A DNA stretch of 50,908 nucleotides from Deltaproteobacteria bacterium (GTDB lineage Bacteria; Desulfobacterota; GWC2-55-46; JAJCZF01): positions 1 through 50,908 of the forward strand of contig JAJCZF010000022.1 in NCBI GenBank assembly GCA_029262535.1. The letters run 5' to 3'. Within the stretch, counting starts at the first letter, position 1; each line of letters begins with the position of its first letter. Below the pieces are notes generated by a model. The model was not told the origin of the DNA. It saw nothing but the letters and a program-made list of their open reading frames with translations, and did not search any database. Of the stretch, positions 1 to 7,168 are shown piece by piece. A program made the translations under genes and the position numbers.

Positions 1-1
1 C

Positions 2-325
2 ATAAAGGAAGCAAAGCGGATAGCCCCTGACAAGTACGCCTGGAAGGTCGAGTTCATGGGCAAGAAGGCCTCGTGGAAGGCAGTCATCACCGAATCCACC
101 AAACCGAAACGCTACGCGTGGCAATCCTTCACAGGTCTATACAACGCAGGGAGCTGGACGCTCGAACCGCGCGGCGACGGCACGGTCATCGCCTTTCGCA
201 TGGAATACCGCATGCCCATATCACTGCTCGACATCCTCACGGCCCCATTCATAAAACCGCTGCTCAATAAGATGAGCGAAGACCTCATAGGGCGCGTTAA
301 GCGCGAACTTGAAAAAGACCAATAA
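2..325 (+). CDS. SRPBCC-family protein (5' truncated by window edge)
   Basis: The frame is open from base 2 with no stop before it, so the gene begins outside the window; an internal ATG at 56 is probably not the start. The visible part is about 107 residues. The pattern WKVEF, then SxKxYAWQSFTG, then GSWTLEPRGDGTVIAFRMEY, followed by an amphipathic C-terminal helix (LLNKMSEDLIGRVKRELE), fits the last strands and long alpha-helix of the SRPBCC/polyketide-cyclase (START-like) fold. Such proteins bind hydrophobic ligands in a helix-grip cavity. The ligand cannot be told from this fragment. Family assignment is by pattern only and rests on the C-terminal part. Confidence 0.6.
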   Translation: MKEAKRIAPDKYAWKVEFMGKKASWKAVITESTKPKRYAWQSFTGLYNAGSWTLEPRGDGTVIAFRMEYRMPISLLDILTAPFIKPLLNKMSEDLIGRVKRELEKDQ

Positions 326-433
326 ATAAGAGCGGCGCAATTACAAAATCTTTTTAATCAAGACCATAATGATTATTTAATAATTAGATATTATAATAGC
401 ACCTAAATATACTTATACTAAGGGAGGTAGATT

Positions 434-826
434 ATGAAGACCTTGAACTATAATAATTTAAAGCTGACTTTTGCATTCGCGCTTATCGCCATTATGGCCC
501 TTGCAACGACCCCGGCCCTTGCCCTTGCCAATGACGGCGCGGGACCGGCGCCCGTAGACCACCAGATAGTCTGCATGGTAAACGACGCGGTTATGAACAA
601 ACCGCAGATACCGGTCAAGGTTGGCGATAAGACCTACTATGGTTGCTGCAAGATGTGCGTGGGCAAGATACAGGGAGATAGCGCCATCCGCAACTCCACC
701 GACCCGCTTACCGGCGAGAATGTCGATAAGGCCGCGGCATATATTATCGAAGGCGCACAGGGCGCGGCCCTTTACTTTGCAAACGAGGCGAACGCCAAAA
801 AATTCGTCGCGCACAAGAAGAACTAA
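434..826 (+). CDS. Exported Cys-rich metal-binding-like protein (TRASH-type pattern)
   Basis: 130 residues. The start is fixed by a strong ribosome-binding site (GGGAGG, 422-427). A signal peptide covers about residues 1-33 (hydrophobic LTFAFALIAIMALA, then ALALA), so the product is periplasmic or secreted. The mature part has Cys47 and a YYGCCKMC motif (Cys71, 72, 75), followed later by an aromatic LYFANEANAKKF stretch. This resembles TRASH/YHS-type metal-binding modules, in which clustered cysteines bind copper or another soft metal. Family placement is inference. The neighbouring His-rich exported protein (976-1366) suggests a shared metal-handling role. No catalytic motif is seen. Confidence 0.6.
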   Translation: MKTLNYNNLKLTFAFALIAIMALATTPALALANDGAGPAPVDHQIVCMVNDAVMNKPQIPVKVGDKTYYGCCKMCVGKIQGDSAIRNSTDPLTGENVDKAAAYIIEGAQGAALYFANEANAKKFVAHKKN

Positions 827-975
827 GAGCTAAGTAACCTCTGATTTATTCCGGGCATGGAAGTAGCGGCGCGTTGCCGTAAATGAAATACGACTATGGC
901 AATCACGTTTACTAGTTTACTGTTTGTTCGTTTACTAATGATAAGAAGCAGACAACCTAAATAAGGAGAAGCTCT

Positions 976-1155
976 ATGAAGGCTTTGAAGATACTTTTGG
1001 CAGCGGTAGTTTTTGCGGCATTCATGAGCTCACCGCTTATCACAACCGCCAGCTCGGACCACAGGGACCACGGCGAAAAGAAAGAGGTCTGTAAGACTAA
1101 AAAAGACGCTAGCAGCCACTACGCAATGAAGATAGAGATGATGGATATGCTCTAA
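976..1155 (+). CDS. Signal-peptide half of a frameshifted exported His-rich protein
   Basis: 59 residues, start ATG 976 preceded by AAGGAG (963-968). It consists of a signal peptide (KALKILLAAVVFAAFMSSPL) and a short charged segment (DHRDHGEKKEVCKTKK), and ends abruptly at TAA 1153-1155 just after KIEMMDML. Reading on in the +1 frame gives KETMTIIKGLNHAPSDGEK without a break, which is the frame used by the open frame 1163-1366. Removing one T in the CTCT at 1149-1152 would join the two into one protein of about 130 residues. I read this as the 5' half of a frameshifted gene, or an assembly error; alternatively the two are separate small coupled genes. Confidence 0.55.
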   Translation: MKALKILLAAVVFAAFMSSPLITTASSDHRDHGEKKEVCKTKKDASSHYAMKIEMMDML

Positions 1156-1162
1156 GGAGACG

Positions 1163-1366
1163 ATGACCATCATTAAGGGCTTAAACCACGCACCCTCCGA
1201 CGGCGAAAAGCAAAAGCTCGGCGAGATGATAACGAGACTTGAAGAGATAAAGGCCGAATGCAATAAACGCCACGAAGAGAGAAAGAGCGAATATAAGAAG
1301 GAGAGGCGTCACCACGATGACGACCACGACTCCGAACATCACGGCGACGATCACCACGACAACTAA
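1163..1366 (+). CDS. His/Asp-rich C-terminal half of the frameshifted exported protein
   Basis: 67 residues. It contains a helical segment (LGEMITRLEEIKAECNKRHEE) and a tail of His and Asp (HHDDDHDSEHHGDDHHDN) that would bind divalent metals. On its own it has no export signal, and its ATG has only a closely spaced AAGGAG (1154-1159). Joined to 976-1155 by a one-base correction it becomes the mature domain of an exported protein, which makes more sense of the metal-binding tail. The low-complexity tail means no family can be assigned. The bidirectional terminator at 1387-1430 follows. Confidence 0.5.
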   Translation: MTIIKGLNHAPSDGEKQKLGEMITRLEEIKAECNKRHEERKSEYKKERRHHDDDHDSEHHGDDHHDN

Positions 1367-1386
1367 GATCCTGTCCACATAAATAT

Positions 1387-1430
1387 AAAAAGCGCCCCCG
1401 GTTTTGAAAGAAGTCCGGTGGCGCTTTTTT
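1387..1430. terminator. Bidirectional intrinsic terminator
   Basis: The arms AAAGCGCCCCCGG and CCGGTGGCGCTTT pair across a short A/T-rich loop, with a T run on the + side and an A run before the left arm. It sits between convergent genes (ends at 1366 on + and 1454 on -), so it can end both transcripts. Confidence 0.85.
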
Positions 1431-1453
1431 ATTTTTTCAATAAATGAAGAGTT

Positions 1454-2635
1454 CTAGGCCGTAGGTGAGGCTCCGGGGCGGAGCCACTTGCTAAGGACCT
1501 TCCACGGCTTCTTTACTACCTTTCTCTTAAGCCCCTTGTAAAACTCTTCGCAACTCTGCTGGCCCGTTAATACATCGTAATATTTTTGCATTAAACCTGG
1601 CTGCCTTTCCAAAGCGGCATAAAAGAGCCTTGGGTGACCATAGATAAGCTTTACCAGCGAAGCGCAGGCGCGAAAGTCAGGGTAGAGTTCAGCCTCCAGC
1701 AGGCTGTCGTAACGGCTCAAGTCCGGCCTGCCCTCTTCTATTGCGGCGACCACGGCCTCGGCGGCGAGCTGCCCTGAACGCATGGCGTAATAGATGCCCT
1801 CGCCCAGAAATGGATCGACCATATGCGCCGCGTCGCCGGCGACCATGGCGCGGCCTTTATGGACTACCTGAGAGTCGTGATAGACGGGAATGGTCCAGCC
1901 GCTCGTCTTGCCTATCTCTTTATCTTTTAATAGAGGATGAGTCTTGCAAAATTGCGCAAAATAGTCCTTGACGCTGGAAGTGAGTTCAGGCCTCATCCCG
2001 GCTATGCCGATAGAGTAACGATCCTTCTTGGGAAAGATCCATGCGTAGCCGTGTGGAATTATTCCAAAGTCCACGAGGCATCTCCCACGCAGGGATTCTA
2101 TCTCCTGCGGCGTGGCGTCGACCTCGCTTGTAATAGATAAGTGACAGTGCCTGTAGTCGAGCCCGAGAATATTTCGCCCGACGACATCGGACGCTCCGCC
2201 AGCGCCTACTACAAAAGAAGCCTCGTAAGAGCTCTCGGCGGTCTCTACCTCTACGCGGTCGCCCCTGTCAACTACCGAATTTACACGAAGCCCTTCCATG
2301 AACTCGGCTCCGGCCTCTACCGCTTTTTTTGCAAGAAATTCGTCGAAAGAGGGCCTCTCGACATTGTAGGCTATCGGGCGCGCGCTTATTACACTCAAAG
2401 GGCGCTGCGACCTGTAACTAAAATCTATTCCATTTACCGTGTCTATTACTTCCGAAGAGAAATCAAAGTCGGCAATTGCATCTACCTTGATGGAGACGCA
2501 ACCACCGCAAGACTTAAAACGCGGGAAGCGTTCCTTGTCAATGGCAAGAACGCGCAGCCCCTTTCCGGCGAGCCCTCGCGCGGTCATGGAACCTGCCGGC
2601 CCCATGCCGATAACAATAACGTCGTAGCGCCCCAC
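1454..2635 (-). CDS. Geranylgeranyl-reductase-family FAD-dependent oxidoreductase
   Basis: 393 residues, full length for the family. The N-terminal Rossmann motif is G10-M-G-P-A-G15, followed by PRFKSCGG (38-45), the equivalent of the family's PRxKxCGG loop. YAWIFPK (about 197-203) and GDAAHMVDPFLGEGI (267-281) match the FAD-binding DG motif region. Family members reduce isoprenoid double bonds (quinone, lipid or chlorophyll side chains) using FAD. Here it is the last gene of a redox/oxidative-stress operon, 7 bp after the rubrerythrin-like gene. The substrate is not visible; quinone or lipid isoprenoids are possible. A generic NAD(P)/FAD oxidoreductase is the fallback reading. Confidence 0.8.
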   Translation of the reverse strand: MGRYDVIVIGMGPAGSMTARGLAGKGLRVLAIDKERFPRFKSCGGCVSIKVDAIADFDFSSEVIDTVNGIDFSYRSQRPLSVISARPIAYNVERPSFDEFLAKKAVEAGAEFMEGLRVNSVVDRGDRVEVETAESSYEASFVVGAGGASDVVGRNILGLDYRHCHLSITSEVDATPQEIESLRGRCLVDFGIIPHGYAWIFPKKDRYSIGIAGMRPELTSSVKDYFAQFCKTHPLLKDKEIGKTSGWTIPVYHDSQVVHKGRAMVAGDAAHMVDPFLGEGIYYAMRSGQLAAEAVVAAIEEGRPDLSRYDSLLEAELYPDFRACASLVKLIYGHPRLFYAALERQPGLMQKYYDVLTGQQSCEEFYKGLKRKVVKKPWKVLSKWLRPGASPTA

Positions 2636-2642
2636 CCCGGAA

Positions 2643-3173
2643 CTACCTTTCCATTTCCACGCTAAACTCTATCATGTCGGCCCAGAAGCCTGTACCGGTC
2701 AGGGCGTCGAGCTCCCACCTGAGCAGGTCGTAGTGATTTTTTTCCATCTCTACGAGTTTTGTAAGGACCTCGACCTCGTCGTCCTCGGTCGCCTCCTTGA
2801 GCATAGCGGAGTAAAAACTTACGGCCTCCTCCTCGGTATCCATGGCGATTGTGACGGCGTTAGAGTCGGTCACGTCGGCCTTGAGTCTATCCATAAGCTC
2901 GTTCTTCTCGCCAAAGATCGGCAGACCCTCCCGAACGCGCTTATCTTCGTTCTCGGCCGGGTCGGCATGGGCGATCCACCCCCTGCCCGCATCCACAGCG
3001 TCGGCAATGCGCATGAGCATCTTTATATGGTCAAGCTCCTCGGCGGCAAGATGTTTAAAAACATTTTTGCCCTTCGGGTCCTTTATGATCTCGGCGGCAT
3101 CGTTATAGAAACTATAGCCGACCATCTCCGTCTTCAAGGCTATTTGTAGCTTTTCTTTCACAACCTGGCTCAT
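2643..3173 (-). CDS. Rubrerythrin-like ferritin-family diiron protein
   Basis: 176 residues forming a four-helix ferritin-like domain. Likely diiron ligands are E16 (KTEMVGY), E45/E46-x2-H49 (AAEELDHI), an EEE near residue 115 and E-x2-H in EMEKNHYDLL. Rubrerythrins reduce hydrogen peroxide in anaerobes, using electrons from rubredoxin-type iron centres. This protein lacks the usual C-terminal rubredoxin domain. A stand-alone domain of exactly that type is encoded in the same operon at 5086-5202, suggesting a split system. Role is inferred from family and context. Confidence 0.8.
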   Translation of the reverse strand: MSQVVKEKLQIALKTEMVGYSFYNDAAEIIKDPKGKNVFKHLAAEELDHIKMLMRIADAVDAGRGWIAHADPAENEDKRVREGLPIFGEKNELMDRLKADVTDSNAVTIAMDTEEEAVSFYSAMLKEATEDDEVEVLTKLVEMEKNHYDLLRWELDALTGTGFWADMIEFSVEMER

Positions 3174-3228
3174 AGCGCTCTCCCATTAAGATATATCGCC
3201 CGCAAAACGCGCGATGTTATAAAAAAGA

Positions 3229-3387
3229 TTACTTGCCGCCCTTTTCCACTCCGCGCTTCTGATCAAGCGCCTCGCCGCGAAGTTTGTCCTCACAGGCGTG
3301 ACATATAACGGTGTCGGAATGCTTTCCGCATATCGTACAAATATGTTTCTTTACAGCCGCGCTATCTTCCGCTTTTACCTGAGTCAT
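3229..3387 (-). CDS. Small two-CxxC zinc-ribbon protein
   Basis: 52 residues, read directly from the minus strand: ATG at 3387 behind a strong GGAGGTTC ribosome-binding site, ending TAA at 3229. The core is HICTICGKHSDTVICHACEDKL, given here in parts: CTIC and CHAC, two CxxC knuckles that would bind one zinc or iron, followed by a charged tail (QKRGVEKGGK). It sits between the tandem desulforedoxin gene (15 bp upstream) and the rubrerythrin-like gene, all on the same strand. It is probably translated in this operon. Function is unknown; a small metal-binding or RNA-binding accessory protein fits. Confidence 0.7.
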   Translation of the reverse strand: MTQVKAEDSAAVKKHICTICGKHSDTVICHACEDKLRGEALDQKRGVEKGGK

Positions 3388-3402
3388 TAAAAGAACCTCC
3401 GA

Positions 3403-3669
3403 TTATTTAGTTATCGCATCCAGGGCGATCATGGGACGATTGCAGCACTTAGGTTCAAGCCTGCCGCCGCCCTCCTGTATTACCATTACTTCCGACGAAC
3501 ATACAGGGCAGTGAAAAACCCTGTTAATCAACTCGACAACCTCCATCGGTTCGTTGCAACAATAGGGATGAGGTTCCGCCCCGCCGGCGTTTATAACGGA
3601 GAGCTCGGCTCCGCATATCGGACAGTGGTATACCCGGCCTAACCGTGCGCGCCTACCTGATCTCTTCAT
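3403..3669 (-). CDS. Tandem desulforedoxin-like protein
   Basis: 88 residues made of two repeats of the desulforedoxin-type pattern: YHCPICGAELSVI then CCNEPM, and FHCPVCSSEVMVI then CCNRPM. Each offers CxxC plus an adjacent CC, the four cysteines that hold a single iron in desulforedoxin and in the N-terminal domain of desulfoferrodoxin. The insertion before CC (EPK or EPHPY) is longer than in classical desulforedoxin. It overlaps the start region of its neighbour (3653-3853) by 17 bp, so translation is probably coupled. Likely an electron carrier for the ferritin-like proteins of this operon. Confidence 0.75.
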   Translation of the reverse strand: MKRSGRRARLGRVYHCPICGAELSVINAGGAEPHPYCCNEPMEVVELINRVFHCPVCSSEVMVIQEGGGRLEPKCCNRPMIALDAITK

Positions 3670-3853
3670 CAGGACTCTCTACCGGTTGCATGTCAAGGCC
3701 GCAGCACTTGGGTTCAAGTACGCCGACGCCTCCTTTGGTCACCATTAACATGGTGCCGCATTTTTTGCAGACGTAAGCCCTACCGACACTAATCGTCCAC
3801 TCCTGCTGCCACTCATCGGCGTTCCACTCAAACCCCGAAAGGTCGTCTACCAT
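3653..3853 (-). CDS. Desulforedoxin-like iron protein
   Basis: 66 residues with one desulforedoxin-type module: YVCKKCGTMLMVTKGG, then VLEPKCCGLDMQPV (CxxC plus CC). An N-terminal acidic/aromatic extension of about 25 residues (SGFEWNADEWQQEW) precedes it. The module matches the single domains in the tandem gene just downstream, so the two probably arose by duplication. Expected to bind one iron (FeCys4) and carry electrons. It lies directly downstream of the MidA-type methyltransferase gene with a 40-bp gap. Confidence 0.75.
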   Translation of the reverse strand: MVDDLSGFEWNADEWQQEWTISVGRAYVCKKCGTMLMVTKGGVGVLEPKCCGLDMQPVESPDEEIR

Positions 3854-3893
3854 AATATCAGTCCTTTATTATCAAAAAATCTTCGCGTATACA

Positions 3894-5096
3894 CTAGCCG
3901 TCAATACAAAGCGCGGCTGAAAGATCCTTAAACGAGAGACCCATCAGAGGGGTGCCCTTATCGTTTATAGCCTTGCTATGAATAAGCACCTTAAAGACAG
4001 AACCCATACCTCCGGGCATAAGTAGCTCTTTGACGGCCCGGTTATGAACAATAGCGTCCAGATCGCCCTTGCCCGGATCGGTCACCTCTATAAGCTCCGA
4101 TCCTACATCAAGCCCCATGAGAAAATAGAACTGAGTAGTAAAGCCCTCAAGCTTGAGACCCGCGTCGATACCTGCGCGCGCAACCGTTGTAAAGTCTACG
4201 TGGGCCGTCATGTCCTGCTCGCCAACGCGTATGTAAGGGTCGTCGCACTTGGTATGTCTGTAGAGGCACCGCAGCGTGCCGTTTCTGCCCGGCACATAGA
4301 GTTCACGTGCCGGAAGGCCGTAGTCCACATTCAATACGTAACCGCACTCAAGCAGCTCCGCGACCTCCTCTATCCAGCCGCGCGCCTTGAGCGATAGCTC
4401 GGCGCGCCCTCCCTCTTCGAGCCTAATGCCCAAAGAGTCGAAATAGCCACCAATGGCCGGGTCTGAAAGGTCGCCGCGTATCTCCACAAAACCGTCGCCG
4501 TCTTTGTCTTTCTCTAACCCGACATAGATCTCTTTAAGGACCCCACGCTCCATGGCCACCATGTGCACAGGAAGCGCGTCGAGCAATTCGTTCGTGAGAA
4601 AGACCCCGCGTACCGGCGCGTCCATTGAAGCTTTTAGAGAAGAGAGATCGTCCAGGTAACGAAACTTCTCACCCTCGATACGAAGAAACGGGTTCTTTTC
4701 GATAAGCGCCAGATAGAGCGCCTCATAAAAGGCCTGGTCGTTTTCTTTCGCCCAGTCGGCGATGCCGCTCGACAGGAGCCCCCTGCCCGCGCCGATCTCA
4801 TAGACGCTAAAGGCGTCGGGAGACCCCATGCGCTGCCACATCTCTCTTATCTGTTTTGCGACGATCCTTGCAAATACCGGCGTGACGTCGAGATTTGTTA
4901 TATAGTCCCCTTCGGGGCCCCATCTCTCTTCGTCTCCGGTATAATAACCGCCGTCATCAAAGTAAAGGGCCGTCTCCATGAACTGCGCGAAGGTCATGGG
5001 ACCGTTTGCCCTTATTCTTCTTTTTATCTCTTTCGAGGCGCCTCTCTCTTTTGGTTCTTCAGGGACGAGACGCCCGTCTTCGTTCTCAGCTTTCAT
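3894..5096 (-). CDS. MidA/NDUFAF7-type SAM-dependent methyltransferase
   Basis: About 400 residues from ATG 5096; an upstream ATG at 5144 would add 16 residues but lies inside the mini-rubredoxin gene. Family signatures are GPMTFAQFMETALY, the GGYYTG stretch, YITNLDVTPVFARIVAKQ and the SAM-binding loop YEIGAGRGLLSSGI, then FLTNELLDALPV. This is the COG1565/MidA family; the eukaryotic NDUFAF7 dimethylates an arginine in a complex I subunit. The bacterial target is unknown. The ATG overlaps the stop of the preceding rubredoxin gene by 11 bp with GAGG upstream, implying coupling. Its place in a redox operon is unusual but consistent with a respiratory substrate. Confidence 0.85.
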   Translation of the reverse strand: MKAENEDGRLVPEEPKERGASKEIKRRIRANGPMTFAQFMETALYFDDGGYYTGDEERWGPEGDYITNLDVTPVFARIVAKQIREMWQRMGSPDAFSVYEIGAGRGLLSSGIADWAKENDQAFYEALYLALIEKNPFLRIEGEKFRYLDDLSSLKASMDAPVRGVFLTNELLDALPVHMVAMERGVLKEIYVGLEKDKDGDGFVEIRGDLSDPAIGGYFDSLGIRLEEGGRAELSLKARGWIEEVAELLECGYVLNVDYGLPARELYVPGRNGTLRCLYRHTKCDDPYIRVGEQDMTAHVDFTTVARAGIDAGLKLEGFTTQFYFLMGLDVGSELIEVTDPGKGDLDAIVHNRAVKELLMPGGMGSVFKVLIHSKAINDKGTPLMGLSFKDLSAALCIDG

Positions 5097-5202
5097 GTAC
5101 CTCGACAAATGCCTCTGCCGGGGCCATGCATACGGGGCATACATCCGGAGGCGAGTCGCCCTCGTGGATAAAACCGCACTCTATACAACGCCATTTCTTC
5201 AT
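5086..5202 (-). CDS. Stand-alone rubrerythrin-type mini-rubredoxin
   Basis: 38 residues, ATG at 5202, TGA ending at 5086. The sequence runs MKKWRCIECGFIHEG, then PPDVCPVCMAPAEAF: CxxC-GFIHEG and CPVC with PP between, exactly the layout of the C-terminal rubredoxin-like domain of rubrerythrins. Four cysteines would bind one iron. The gene is very short and overlaps the methyltransferase start, so automated callers may miss it. It can supply the electron-transfer domain missing from the rubrerythrin-like protein at 2643-3173. Confidence comes from the complete motif, a proper start and stop, and its place in the operon. Confidence 0.75.
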   Translation of the reverse strand: MKKWRCIECGFIHEGDSPPDVCPVCMAPAEAFVEVHES

Positions 5203-5231
5203 ATTTCAAAATCCTTTCGTACTATTCGCTA

Positions 5232-5654
5232 TTAACTCAACAGGGCCTCGTGCGCGTCGGCATGGGCCTCTTCGCTGATAAGTATATCTTCGAGCATACG
5301 CCTTGTCGTCGTATCGCCAAGCTTCTCGGCGAGCTTTATCTGGGCCTTGTAGCGCTTGATGGCCTTCTGCTCAAGCTCGCAATCTATCTTAAGCATCTCT
5401 TTTACCGTCTTGCCGCGCTTTACGGTGCCGCTCTTGAGGGTCGGAATACCGCCGAGTGCGGTAATGCGTTCGGCAAGCTGCTCTGCGTGGCCCATCTCTT
5501 CAAGGGCCTGAGCGCGGAAGAGATCCTTAACCGTAAGGCTCTCCATGCCCTTGCACTCGTAGTGATGGTTCATATACTGGCTGATAGCCGCTAGCTCCGA
5601 CGACCGCGATTCGTTAAGGGCGTCTATAAGTTCTTTCGTCTGCTTCTTGGTCAT
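5232..5654 (-). CDS. Bacterioferritin-like ferritin-domain protein
   Basis: 140 residues, a four-helix ferritin-like protein. Diiron ligand candidates are E20 (SSELAAISQY), E53-x2-H56 (LEEMGHAEQ), a Glu in the third helix (CELEQKAIKRY) and E-x2-H in the last helix (SEEAHADAHE). The second-helix pattern RAQALEEMGHAEQLAERI is typical of bacterioferritins. It is near the length of bacterioferritin (about 155), slightly shorter. Expected to oxidise Fe(II) with oxygen or peroxide and store iron. First gene of the redox operon, with a putative promoter at 5692-5720 and CTGGAGG upstream of the ATG. Confidence 0.8.
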   Translation of the reverse strand: MTKKQTKELIDALNESRSSELAAISQYMNHHYECKGMESLTVKDLFRAQALEEMGHAEQLAERITALGGIPTLKSGTVKRGKTVKEMLKIDCELEQKAIKRYKAQIKLAEKLGDTTTRRMLEDILISEEAHADAHEALLS

Positions 5655-5691
5655 AAAATCCTCCAGGTTTGATTGTATTCAATATCCATCT

Positions 5692-5720
5692 ATTTTAACG
5701 TCTCAAAAGGCCCGGCGCAA
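5692..5720 (-). promoter_or_regulatory. Putative sigma-70 promoter of the redox operon
   Basis: Minus strand TTGCGC (5720-5715), a 17-bp spacer, then TAAAAT (5697-5692), upstream of the bacterioferritin-like gene. The -35 box is only a partial match. Confidence 0.4.
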
Positions 5721-5769
5721 CCTAAAAATATATTTATTGAAAAAAGAAAGTAATTTATCCGCTCAAGCC

Positions 5770-7146
5770 CTACTTGCGTTGTTTAATGCGAACCCGGATC
5801 GGCACGATATCGAGCCCGAGGGCCTCTCTCAGGGAATTTATCAAATACCTCTTGTAGCTATGCGTAATGGCCTCCGAGTGGCTCGTAAAGACGATAAAGG
5901 TCGGAGGCCTCGTCCCGGCCTGGGTCACATAATAGAGCTTCACGGTCTTGCCCCTGTAAACGGGCGGCCTCTTCCTGACCTTTATGGAGGCGAATACGTC
6001 GTTCAGCTTTCCGGTCGTTACGCGCTCGTCGAGCTGCGCGTTGACTTGGTCCACGGCGCTTAAGACATTATCGACCCGTTTACCGGTAAGGGCCGATACG
6101 AAGACGATAGGCGCAAATGCGAGAAAGGGAACCTTAAAACGTATCGACTCCTCGAACCTCTTGGTCGCCATGGTATCTTTTTCGACGATATCCCACTTAT
6201 TAACGACGATGACGCATCCCCTGCCGCGCCTGTCGATCAGGCCAGCCACGCGCTCGTCTTGCCCCTGTACGCCCTCTGTGCCGTCTATAACAAGGCAGGC
6301 GACGTCGCAGCGCTCAATAGACCTCACGGCCTCCATTACGCAATAGGTCTCGACACGCCTCGATATACGCGCCTTTTTCCTGATACCGGCGGTATCTATA
6401 AAGGTATATTTCCTGACCGGGTCGCCGGTCTCAAAGTCCATATCGACCGAGTCGCGGGTCGTGCCGGCGATGTCGGTAACTATGGCGCGCCTCTTTCCGG
6501 CTATCCTGTTTAGGAGCGACGACTTGCCGGCGTTGGGCCTGCCCACAAGGGCCACGCGCACGCGGTTGCGCCTGGACCTTTCCTTACTCTCTTGCTCGTC
6601 GTCAGCATCATCATATTCAGCTCCATCTTCTGGTTCTGGCTCTGGTTCGGGTTCTGGCAGAACCGCGACAAGGGCCTCTATAAGTTCATAGACCCCTCCG
6701 CCGTGCTCTGCCGAGATACCGAATATATTATCGATGCCGAGTGAATAAAATTCCGACGTCAGATGCTCGTGGACCTTGCCGTCTACCTTGTTGGCCGCAA
6801 AAAATACCGGCTTACCGGACCGCCGAAGCAGCGATACTATCTCGCCGTCCTCGTGCGTCGGCCCGGTGCGCGCGTCCATCAAAAACACTATGGCGTCGGC
6901 CTCTTCTATTGCCAAGAGCGCCTGCTCTCTAATCTGGGCGGGAATCAACTCGCTAACATCGGGCTCAAAGCCGCCCGTATCGACGAGCGTAAAGAGGTGG
7001 CTACCCTCGCGCATCTCTCCAAAGTTGAGATCGCGCGTCACACCCGGCTCATCGGTCGCGATGGCCTTTCTATGTCCTATGAGTTTATTAAATAGAGTGG
7101 ACTTGCCGACATTGGGCCTGCCCACTATAGCTACTACAGGTTTCAT
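5770..7146 (-). CDS. der: Ribosome-associated GTPase Der (EngA)
   Basis: 458 residues with two tandem GTPase domains, the hallmark of Der, which acts in maturation of the 50S ribosomal subunit. First domain: GRPNVGKS (9-16), DTGG, NKVDG. Second: GRPNAGKS (202-209), DTAG, NKWD. A KH-like domain closes the protein (KVRKRPPVYRGKTVKLYYVTQ). The linker between the G domains holds a run of Glu-Pro repeats and an acidic stretch (about 164-194). It is followed 22 bp later by... its upstream neighbour era on the same strand, so the two assembly GTPases are probably co-transcribed. Confidence 0.97.
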   Translation of the reverse strand: MKPVVAIVGRPNVGKSTLFNKLIGHRKAIATDEPGVTRDLNFGEMREGSHLFTLVDTGGFEPDVSELIPAQIREQALLAIEEADAIVFLMDARTGPTHEDGEIVSLLRRSGKPVFFAANKVDGKVHEHLTSEFYSLGIDNIFGISAEHGGGVYELIEALVAVLPEPEPEPEPEDGAEYDDADDEQESKERSRRNRVRVALVGRPNAGKSSLLNRIAGKRRAIVTDIAGTTRDSVDMDFETGDPVRKYTFIDTAGIRKKARISRRVETYCVMEAVRSIERCDVACLVIDGTEGVQGQDERVAGLIDRRGRGCVIVVNKWDIVEKDTMATKRFEESIRFKVPFLAFAPIVFVSALTGKRVDNVLSAVDQVNAQLDERVTTGKLNDVFASIKVRKRPPVYRGKTVKLYYVTQAGTRPPTFIVFTSHSEAITHSYKRYLINSLREALGLDIVPIRVRIKQRK

Positions 7147-7168
7147 CTATGCTACCTTATTTACCGGC

